A stretch of 64,000 nucleotides of DNA. Origin: Micropterix aruncella. Lineage: Eukaryota; Arthropoda; Insecta; Lepidoptera; Micropterigidae. The stretch is taken from assembly GCA_944548615.1 (NCBI GenBank), contig OX155951.1, positions 40,221,115 through 40,285,114 of the forward strand, in the 5' to 3' direction. The position numbers and the translations under genes were made by a program. Positions within the stretch are counted from its first letter, which is position 1, and every line of letters starts with the position of its first letter. This document shows, one piece after another, positions 55,553 through 64,000 of this stretch. Under the pieces are notes generated by a model. The model was given only the letters and a program-made list of their open reading frames with translations. It was not told the origin of the DNA and searched no databases.

Positions 55553-55645
55553 CCGGGGTTGCAACATCGCCGAAACGTCGGCTGCTACGAATTTCACGCG
55601 GTATATACGTCTATATCTTATTTACAAAAACTACCACGATAGTCA
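55553..55645. repeat. PLE pseudo-LTR fragment next to the nuclease remnant
   Basis: GGGTTGCAACATCGCCGAAA, CGTCGGCTGCTACGAATTTC and ACGCGGTATATACG, ending ACTACCACGATAGTC, match the foldback elements at 11550 and 48845. It is the physical link between that family and a PLE coding domain. Confidence 0.7.
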
Positions 55646-55739
55646 TTCATTTTATATTATCTGGAACAATGTTAAACAAATGTTTCCGCTACGTCAATCT
55701 TTATTATACGAGTACATTTAAAACGAATTAAACATTATA

Positions 55740-56035
55740 TTTCATATGAGTGATGCACTGGGTTGGCATTTGTAGGGAGCGCCGAGACAGCGGTCCGTTG
55801 CTCCACTGAATCTCATTTCAGGGAGAGGAACAAAAAAATATGTTGTTCGTCGGCGGCCGTGTTCCATATTATTATTTTGTTGGACCCGTATGGCAACAAT
55901 TCACGTTTTCATCTTTTTGGCCGGTGAATAACTGGACTATGATGAAAATATCGGCTGATAGAATTGATGAAACTGTTGAGTGTAATAAAGAGCTTTGATG
56001 GGTTGATGTGGAAAATAAGGACCCTGATTAAAGAC
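55740..56035. other. AT-poor island, no gene seen
   Basis: Balanced, unique sequence (GGGAGCGCCGAGACAGCGGT, TTCGTCGGCGGCCGTGTTCC). Candidate regulatory DNA by composition only. Confidence 0.25.
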
Positions 56036-57636
56036 TATATAGCCGGCCGGTAAAAGTCGATCACGATTGGTAAAAGTCGATCACGAATAGTCACTCGGTC
56101 ACCGACTTTTTTTACATATAATAACTCGGGAGCAATTAATCTAGATCACCAACGTAAAACCAACATAAATCGAAAACTAAGAATATTAGCTTATTCAATT
56201 ATTACCAAAATAATAATGAATATTGAATATCAGGAACGCTTCTAATATTTTTTTTTGTAACAGAGTAGAAACAATAGAAAAGCAAATGCAATGGATTCCT
56301 AGTTCGATTTTCGAAAAAATATTTTTTTTTTGTAGGCCTTTTTAATGGCATTAATTTGCAGCCATCATAAAGTTTTAATAATTTTATTTAAGCGGTAATA
56401 TATATTTCATATTATACTTTATATCTGAATAGGATAGCATTCTTAGTCTCCGAGATATTAAGGTTTATGTTGGTGGCCCGAATTCATGGCTCATGAGTGT
56501 AATATTGTTAATCAATTACAAATAATGAATACTTACTTGAGGCTTTCCTGTTTAGCCATTTATTATCGTTTTATTTTCAAAATTAACCGCACTCGTGACT
56601 GCAACACCGATCTATGAGACTTGTTATGTAACAAATAATTCTGAACTATTTTAAACTATTTATTCTTATTTGGGTCACATGGCTTTGTTGAGCAATCCAT
56701 TCCCTTTCCCACCTTTACCTTGATTACCCTTGATTTTACTCTAGCCGTTTGCCTTACACAAAAATCTTTTGTGTAACCACAGTGCATGTATCAAATATGT
56801 AGTACAGGCTACACAATCCCTATCCGCCAATGGATGGGTTGTATCACATGCAATAACTTTGAGAGATTTTGGTCCTGCTATTGTCCGTTTTCTAAAATTG
56901 ACGTTTTTCCTAATTATTTCAAAGTTCTGGAGGGCGTTTTAGACAAACTCCATTTTTCTGACAACCAAATTTGTGAACATTGATGGTTTTCGATAGTGGC
57001 TCAGCATACGAGGAGATATGAGAAGAACCGGGTCCACTGGACCACTACTCCCCATGCTTTATTTACAAGGGTCACAAACAATCAAACCCTAAAAAAAAAC
57101 ATATTTTTTCGCGCATTTTAGCGACTTAATCAGGAAAAAATATGCTACTGCGCCGACAGATAACGGAGAGGGTAGGGGGGGTCGACAGACCCAAATATAT
57201 TTAATAACTGTCAAATTTAATATATTGGAAATATCAATTAATATCCCTTACTTATTACACACGGAGTGCCACAAAGGTCACTTCTGGAATATTATTATAT
57301 ATATGTACTGTTAATATATGATGATTTATACTGCCACTGCATATTAATTTACTCACTAATATATTTTATGCCCTATGACATAAGTTTTGTATTTAAGGAC
57401 AAAAACAATGATAGAGTAGAAAAAAAATGCCATAGACTACTACTAATAATAATAATAATAATAAAAACTCTATTGACCACAACGGGTACAAATGGCGGGT
57501 TTATTGCCATAAACGGAAATATCCTCCAGCCAACCAGACATATATGTATGTATATATTTATGTATACATACACATACATACACATACACATACATATATA
57601 CATACAATACATAAAGTGCATAATAATATAAATTTA
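56036..57636. other. AT-rich stretch, no gene seen
   Basis: A 20-bp tandem duplication, GGTAAAAGTCGATCACGA.., lies at 56049-56088. An (AAT)n run lies near 57440 and an (AC/AT)n microsatellite at 57530-57612. Frames at 56786 and 57266 are not recognisable. Confidence 0.35.
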
Positions 57637-58250
57637 TTTATTTATTTATTTATTTATTGGTCCACAAAAAAATACACCGTTAACACTTAACCTAGATTGT
57701 GTTGCTCCTACCTAGGCAGAGCCTGTTCTAAGGAGAACACCAATACAAATGATTATAAACTACATACTTCCAAAATAAAAATAAGAAAAATTAATCAAAT
57801 CAAGTTAAAGTGAAATTCTCACTACAACAAATAATATTAGAACTATAAACAAGTAATATATTAGAACTAAATAATAATGTATAATAATAATAATAATAAT
57901 AATATATAATAGCAATAATAAATAATAATTTATATTAATAACTAATAATATATAACAATTAGTAAAAATACGTATATAAAATATACAGAAAATAAAAATA
58001 TTTATTTATTTTAAAATTGTGATTAATGTTTTCTCCGTCTCTCTTCTACCAAGGTTTATTAACCTGATACATGATATTCACATTATACATATACATAATA
58101 AAAAATAAAAAAATATGTATACGTAGGATCAGCTTATATTATTTTGAGAGCAGATATAGATTCAGCCGGGAGCGAAACGCACTCGAAATAACGGTATCCC
58201 GTATATTGGAAGGCAGGTTATTCCATAATCTTGCGGCATATACTACTACT
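57637..58250 (-). pseudogene. LINE C-terminal stub with 3' UTR and (AAAT)n tail
   Basis: The reverse strand reads RLWNNLPSNIRDTVISSAF then RSRLNLYLLSK-stop (about 58235-58130), a CR1/jockey ORF2 ending. The 3' UTR includes GAACAGGCTCTGCCTAGGTA and ends in (AAAT)n at 57637-57659. The LINE is heavily 5'-truncated. Confidence 0.7.
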
Positions 58251-58489
58251 ACTACTCAGTAAAAGTAATAGCAATATATTTGGCCATCTATAATAACTTG
58301 ATAATTAATGGTTTTGTATAGAGTGATTGACGATAAAAACACAACAATTGAACCAATGCATGGTAACAAAAATAACGTTTCATTATTAGTGCCATCTATT
58401 GCATTCCTTTTTTTTTATGCGTTATTTATATTGCTCAAACTAACGCATTTCATTTAAAGTCGCTATTTTCACGATTTTACAGAAATTTT

Positions 58490-58920
58490 CAGTATCTGAA
58501 TAGAGTGGTTGGCGTAGGACGGTTCGTTGGCGATAGCTCCCGTAACACATTCCCAATCGGCAGTGCAATGAATACATGTTTCCCCGTTGAACGTCTGCCG
58601 TTTCCCAGGGGGCGCATCGAAATTTAACGCGGGCCCGGGATCAGATGGAAAATTCATAAATCAGGCCTGGGCGAAAGATCCTCGCAATGGGGTCATTGAT
58701 CGTATCCTGCAAGAGGCGATCAGACCTTTCAGCGCAGAACGAGCGCCGCGCCGCCCTTCCTTGCCCTCTATAAATAACGCGTTTCCGCATTCCCTTCCTC
58801 CGCCTGATAACTCCGCTTTTGTTTATTTTATAAGGACCGATTTCGGGGCTCTTGGGCGATTCATTCAATTGCGACTGTATCGATATAACATCTTGAGATA
58901 CTGATAAGCATGGAGTATTA
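58490..58920. other. AT-poor island without coding potential
   Basis: About 430 bases of balanced, CpG-bearing unique DNA (GGGGGCGCATCGAAATTTAA, GCGCCGCGCCGCCC, TCTATAAATAACGCG). Overlapping frames on both strands show no domain. TCTATAAATA is TATA-like. Good candidate for a conserved regulatory element. Confidence 0.3.
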
Positions 58921-59076
58921 TGATTACTCACCTATATACAAAGTATTCTGAGATTGATCGTCCGTCTATTGATTCGTCAACTACTCAAAGTCACAGTACG
59001 TTTTGGCACCTAGAATTTTACTACAAAACGCAACGTGTAGATGGCACTCAAATTTCCAAATATTAATTAACCTTCT

Positions 59077-59263
<187 letters not shown>

Positions 59264-59319
59264 TAATTATGGCGGCGTTCGCCGTATGGAAGTACGGCAG
59301 CACGCTGTAGATGCACTGA

Positions 59320-59500
59320 GAAAAATATTTATTTATTTTATTTATTTTAAACAACATGATTTACAGACGAACGGCTATGATATTCGGTATACAGTACAAT
59401 AAAACGTGCAGGAAAAACAAGTTGAACCCATAGCCGTTGGCTCACCGCATACCTAACTGAGCAAGAACGCCCGTATCTAGAGATGCTGATAGTCTTAGCA
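59320..59500 (-). repeat. Probable LINE 3' end, reverse strand
   Basis: A TTTATTTATTTTATTTATTT tail followed by less AT-rich DNA (GAACCCATAGCCGTTGGCTC). No coding remains are visible. Confidence 0.35.
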
Positions 59501-60449
59501 TATTGCGAGCTGACATGATGACGTTCGGTTATATAATTATTATTGGTATAAAGTTCAAAACATTCATTCTTGCATAATACAAATACACAAGCACAAAGAG
59601 TTATACCAACATACAAAAAAAATATATAGTAGTAAGAAATTATTATTAAACCCAACACCAATATATAGTAATACATAAATACAATAAATACATATTTAAA
59701 ATAAATATACATACTAATATAAAATACTTATATACACAAAATGTACACAAATAAATTAAATTGAAATACCCCAAGTCTTAAATCTCACATATATTTACAT
59801 CTATTATATTTATAAATGAAAAACATCTGAGTATTTGCTTTGTATTTATTAATTTTACCTAATCAAAAATTCTTTTAAATTCCGTTTTGTCATAGAGTGG
59901 TCCTTTATCAATCAAGTACTGTTTTATTGCTTTTTTAAATGCTACCATTTTAACTAAATTTTGTATCGTAATTTCTATATTATTATAGTCTTGGAGCTAA
60001 GTATTTAAAGTATCTTTGTGCGAATTTAGTTGATTCTTAGATTATTACTTTGTTATTCCGGTTTTATACAGAATGACGATGTTTCAATCGTAATTTAGTT
60101 GGATTACATGGAATTTTGTTCAAACTCTCTTACTGGGTATATGTATAAACATTTTCCATATAGCTAATATGTAAATAACAGTATACTGAAGTTCAACATG
60201 ATTCATGTATCCGACTATAACCATACGTATACTGCTACATGCTGTCATGTTAGAAGCGAGATCCCAAGGTGGCGACGTAATGAAATAACATTATCTTTAA
60301 ACATTACGGCACGGTAGCCGTAACGCCATCACCATTACGTGTCATATTAATTTATACGTGTTGACCACAGTCCGAGTTATAGACGTAATCCTTTTTGAAA
60401 CATGCGTATTTCCGTTTATTTCAAAAAGTGAATTCACCTTTTTATTTTA
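59501..60449. other. AT-rich stretch, no gene seen
   Basis: No repeat partner or gene recognised. GGCACGGTAGCCGTAACGCC near 60309 is a small GC-richer island. Confidence 0.3.
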
Positions 60450-60745
60450 ATAAAATTATATTTTGTATTTGGATTAATTTTATATTTTTTCCACTACTTT
60501 TAATATTATTTTTATTTTTGAATGATTATTTTAATTTTTCAATATTTTGATTTTTGAATGATTATTTTGTGTATTTTATTTTATTTTGTTCATTATATTT
60601 TTTTTTGGAAATTTACAAGAAAATTTTCTTCATAAAACTATTTTTTTCATACAAAAAATTGGCGTTTTTCTTGGAACAGGCACTGCTTAGTTAAGAGTGA
60701 CGCAAAATCATTTGGTAAACATATTTCCTATATATTTTTTCAATA
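60450..60745 (+). repeat. LINE 3' UTR and tail
   Basis: Duplicated TGAATGATTATTTT, then GGAACAGGCACTGCTTAGTT and AAGAGTGACGCAAAA, ending with AATAAATAAAA. The same end occurs at 63560-63815. Confidence 0.55.
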
Positions 60746-60759
60746 AATAAAATACCGAC

Positions 60760-61210
60760 TTTGCGACCTCATTTCCTCATCCAGGGGAAAGTCCGTCAGG
60801 GTTGTGTCACTTGCATATCGTGCCACGTTCATATATTTCAATGCGGTTTTAACCACGGGGGTTGCATGCCAATAATAAATAATGAGTGTATCGACATTGT
60901 TATTACGTGTCGTTTATCAGGAAATGCGGTACCAATTATGGGCCATTTTGCGCACGGGGCCGCGGCTGTGCAGGGCGCTTGCTATCAAACGGACGAATCG
61001 AAGCGAGCCCTCGGCGCCACTAAAACATGAAAAATACTGCGACTTGTAAATAATGGACAGGGCGACAGGGCTTCAGCCGAATGTGGGCGAGGCGTGCGAA
61101 TGCAGGTGTCACGTGACGCATAATATGCGCTGCACGCGCCCAGCGCTGTTTTTGCACGGCCACCGAGCTAGCTAAACGCACCCGGGGCCACTAAAACGTT
61201 ATAATGACCA
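60760..61210. other. AT-poor island without coding potential
   Basis: The most marked island of this end of the window: CGCACGGGGCCGCGGCTGTG, GTCACGTGACGCATAATATG (palindromic GTCACGTGAC) and AATAATAAATAATGAG (homeodomain-like AT core). The 89-codon frame at 60761 is unlike any known protein. Candidate enhancer. Confidence 0.3.
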
Positions 61211-61285
61211 AACAGTGAGAGAATAAACATGATTGGCCCTTCCTTACACAAATACTGCCGACATAATCAATAAAGCTGTATCTTT

Positions 61286-61722
61286 AACAAGGTAGAGAGG
61301 ACGAGTAAAGTATTGAACATAACAACAAAATAAGACTGATTTTATTAAATATCTTCTTTATATTTCATACATTGATGCAATGATCTTTCATTATCTTAAT
61401 GATATTTGATCGAAACCTTAAATAATTATATAAAATTTAACGCCCTCTATACTCATTTGTATGTACTCTTTCGGACTATCTTTTTACATTAGTACCATTT
61501 CTGTTTTTTTTACAGTTTTTTACGGTCGCTTGATTTAATTTAGTGTTTATTGGTGTAAACAAAATTGATGAGAGCGATTTGAACCCCTTCCCATGTATTG
61601 AGCGATTTTTGCCCATAATCAACCATTATCCTGAAGGTCTAAGCTATTCAAAAATATATATTTCATTGAGGTACCCCATTTTCCGTTAGCTTCTGGAAAC
61701 ATTTGTAGTACTTTACTTGTAA
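61286..61722. repeat. Family C repeat, copy C2
   Basis: Direct copy of 48395-48838. It has a 20-odd-bp T-rich insertion (TCTGTTTTTTTTACAGTTTT, about 61500) and only one GAACCCCTTCCCATGTATTG unit. Confidence 0.8.
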
Positions 61723-62332
61723 ATAAATGTCGGAAATGACTTTGTGCGAAGGCGATTCCGTATGAATCGCTAACTAACGATAAGTAACGTTGTATAGCAA
61801 TAAATAACAATACAAGTATATATTGCCTTTTTAAATTTTACAGGTGCAAGAAAACGTACTGCAAAATATCCTTAGGTAATCCCATCAGTAAATATTTTAA
61901 CATTACCTTAGAATTAAATATTTAATTCTAGTTGTCTACCTTACCTCAAAATGTAATCATATTGATAAGAAAAAAGTAGCAATCCATTATTGAGTATCTG
62001 AATATAAAGTAATTTTTGTATTATAAATTATATTTTTAAAATTAAAAAACAAAAATGTGACGGTTTTTTCTGTAAGTCTTGCAGTTGAAGCTTTGAACAA
62101 AATTAATTCATTATATTTTTTTACAATATCCCCACCGATTGAAATGTTAGAGTTGCTTTCGGGATTGCTATAAAAATATCATGATTTTATGAAATCGCTA
62201 CCTGACGGCGATAAAATGTTTACAATACTATTGTAAACACTTTAACGCAATACAATAAATAAAACAGAGAAAACATCTATCCTTTTTTTTTTGTTAAATG
62301 ACAGAGCCCGAATTAAAATATTATAAGTAACA
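61723..62332. other. AT-rich stretch, no gene seen
   Basis: TATTTAATTCTA-type inverted pieces at about 61910-61930; nothing else recognised. Confidence 0.3.
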
Positions 62333-62600
62333 TATTGGGCCTGATTGCGTTTCTTTGTGAACTAACACTGAAATTAGTTCAAGCGAACGAGATAGAGCAA
62401 TACGTCAGAGCGGATTATGAAACGAACGATCGTCGATAAAAACTACCTTTCGAACTTATACTCGTCCGAATAAATTTGAACACATATCGTGCGGTGTAAG
62501 ATTCAGATACTTTATCTTTTGTGAGTAGTTTTAATGCGATAAAGTGACAACCGTTAATTTCACATTGCGCTCTAGCGTGTTGCCCTAACTATGACTATTT
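62333..62600. mobile_element. MITE copy G2, truncated
   Basis: TTGGGCCTGATTGCGTTTCT, GAGATAGAGCAATACGTCAG and GAACACATATCGTGCGGTGT match the reverse complement of copy G1 (32812-33130). The far terminal repeat is lost after GTGTTGCCCTAACT. Confidence 0.7.
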
Positions 62601-62692
62601 TCACCTCTTCTTATTTTTAGTAATTATTAAGGCTTTTTATTTGGTATGTTGAATTTTTCAAGTCTGTACGGTCACGTTTTATTATTTTTTTT

Positions 62693-63270
62693 ACTTTTAG
62701 CAGCGTATTAAATTAAAATGACACGTAGCCATTTAAATTTCTTTTTCATTAAGGTTAAAAAAGAAAAAAAAAGTTTACATGATTTTTTCTCTTCGTATTC
62801 ACGACCCTATGTTTATGGAATGTCCGCCCAAACACAAGCTTTGCTCAGTTAGGTGACATCTGACAGAGGGCATCATTTAACAATCAAGTTTAATTTCTTG
62901 CTATATTTTAGTTAAATGGTATTTTATTTGATGTTTCCTAATTGTATTTTGTAATATTTTTGTATTTGTAATACTTTTAGCAGCGTAATTTGTAATACTT
63001 TTAGCAGCGTATTAAATTAAAATGACACGTAGCCATTTAAATTTCTTTTTCATTAAGGTTAAAAAAGAAAAAAAAAAGTTTACATGATTTTTTCTCTACG
63101 TATTCACGACCCTATGTTTATGGAACGTCCGCCCAAACACAAGCTTTGCTCAGTTAGGTGACATCTGACAGAGGGCATCATTTAACAATCAAGTTTAATT
63201 TCTTGCTATATTTTAGTTAAATGGTATTTTATTTGATGTTTCCTAATTGTAATTTGTAATATTTTTGTAA
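62693..63270. repeat. Tandem duplication, 304-bp period
   Basis: The unit beginning ACTTTTAGCAGCGTATTAAA at 62693 repeats from 62997 with very few changes (for example CTCTTCG against CTCTACG, GGAATGTC against GGAACGTC). The junction carries an extra partial start (ACTTTTAGCAGCGTA twice in 39 bp). The unit includes CGCCCAAACACAAGCTTTGC and TCAGTTAGGTGACATCTGAC. No coding sequence. Confidence 0.9.
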
Positions 63271-63559
63271 ACTGCTTAAATAAAAAAAAAAACAAAAAAA
63301 TGTGTGTATGCATAATATCAGTAAAGATTTATCAGTGACTTTTATTTCTTTTTTTTTACTCATTCAGATCGCCCAGTCATTACTAAAAACTGAAATAGTT
63401 TTATTTAATGAATAACTAACCAATCGACTGACATTAAATATATAAATAAATAAATAAACCTATTATTAAATAAACAAATTAATTATTATTTTGAAAAAGT
63501 TGCTTATTATGCTCATCAAGCTCATTATTAAAACTAGCCTTTAAATGTAATTCTAATTA
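63271..63559. other. AT-rich stretch
   Basis: Nothing recognised; an AAATAAATA run at 63440 may be a retroelement tail. Confidence 0.3.
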
Positions 63560-63815
63560 GTAAGTAAAATAATCTTAATTTGTTTAAAATAGACATTTTC
63601 ATTATTTAATCACTATTTTGATTTTTGAAGAAATATTTTGTTTATTTTATTTTTTATTTTTTTAAATTACTGTAACAATATCTTAATATTTTTTTATAAT
63701 ACTAAATAGTTGACTAAATTAAAACTTGGAGCAGGCACTGCCTAGTTAGGAGTGATGCAAAATTATTATGTAAAAATAATACCTAAATATATTTTTATAA
63801 TAAATAAATAGAGAT
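63560..63815 (+). repeat. LINE 3' UTR and tail
   Basis: Ends GGAGCAGGCACTGCCTAGTT, AGGAGTGATGCAAAATTATT, then AATAAATAAATAGAGATAAA. Same family end as 60450-60745. The last ~185 bases of the window after it hold nothing I recognise. Confidence 0.55.
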
Positions 63816-64000
63816 AAATAAATAGAGTCAGGTGAATGTATATTATCTAGTATCAAATGTAGCAAATATTATAATAGCATACGTCAGGATGTGAGCTACC
63901 ATTTCTTCACATTTACTTGTTACGCCACATGTTATTGTATTTTTCAGTGTCACTCTGCTGATTCAACGCTGAACTTTAGCCTCCGCTAAGGAGGAATAGA

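Noticed and set aside
59347..59712. 121-codon reverse frame
   Set aside because: AT-rich retroelement 3' UTR sequence; Y, F, I and V-rich by composition, with no domain.

Overview
This window is gene-poor, AT-rich eukaryotic DNA made up mostly of transposable-element debris. Nothing in it looks bacterial: there are no operons, no ribosome-binding-site logic and no long cellular reading frames. The element set points to an insect, most likely a moth or butterfly. The best evidence is two Helitrons that begin TCTATACTAATATTATAAAG, end in CTAG and sit between A and T, as in the Lep1-like Helitrons of Lepidoptera. Supporting evidence is a tRNA-headed SINE whose tail is shared with several LINE 3' ends, many 5'-truncated CR1/jockey-type LINEs, a mariner relic, and a Penelope-like element (PLE). 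The species call is inference.

Layout. 0-6.2 kb: LINE fragments and two loci of a ~0.7 kb dispersed repeat, called family A here. 6.2-10.7 kb: LINE relics in both orientations and one GC-rich island. 11.5-12.3 kb: a PLE-derived foldback insertion and a palindromic MITE. 14.6-18.1 kb: a broken LINE, a family A copy, a Helitron and a 119-bp minisatellite. 19.6-22.5 kb: a C-rich tract, a ~0.75 kb repeat (family D) carrying a nested MITE, and a LINE insertion bounded by a 21-bp target duplication. 23.4-27.5 kb: a (TA)n array, then a near-intact PLE (reverse transcriptase plus GIY-YIG nuclease) flanked by an 857-bp near-perfect inverted copy of its own 3' end and interrupted by 200 N. 28.5-35.9 kb: LINE, mariner and MITE relics plus two perfect short hairpins. 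37.8-42.5 kb: a SINE, a LINE with an (ATT)n tail, a hAT-like element with 8-bp target duplications, and a second family D copy. 45-52.7 kb: one possible first coding exon, LINE ends, a second PLE foldback insertion, two head-to-tail Helitrons and a full-length family A copy. 53-56 kb: a LINE end, another full-length family A copy, and a PLE nuclease remnant split by a TTAA-flanked MITE. 57.6-64 kb: LINE 3' ends, microsatellites, GC-rich islands, a second family C copy and a 304-bp tandem duplication.

How it fits together. No cellular pathway can be read from the window. The only protein that looks close to functional is the PLE polyprotein, and even it has an in-frame TGA just inside the first resolved codons. 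Small repeats appear to depend on larger partners: the SINE on a LINE sharing its tail, the foldback elements on a PLE, and the MITEs on absent transposases. Several AT-poor islands without coding potential (near 8.9, 20.3, 27.8, 32.5, 41.5, 44.2, 49.1, 53.1, 55.8, 58.7 and 61.0 kb) would suit conserved regulatory DNA in a long intron or gene desert; this is inference from composition only.

Most promising leads: (1) small PLE-derived foldback elements at 11.55 and 48.85 kb, each inside its own 11-13 bp target duplication; (2) family A, a ~0.63-0.73 kb retroposon-like repeat with no A-tail, with direct repeats around four copies; (3) the PLE with its inverted self-copy and a hammerhead-like motif in each arm.
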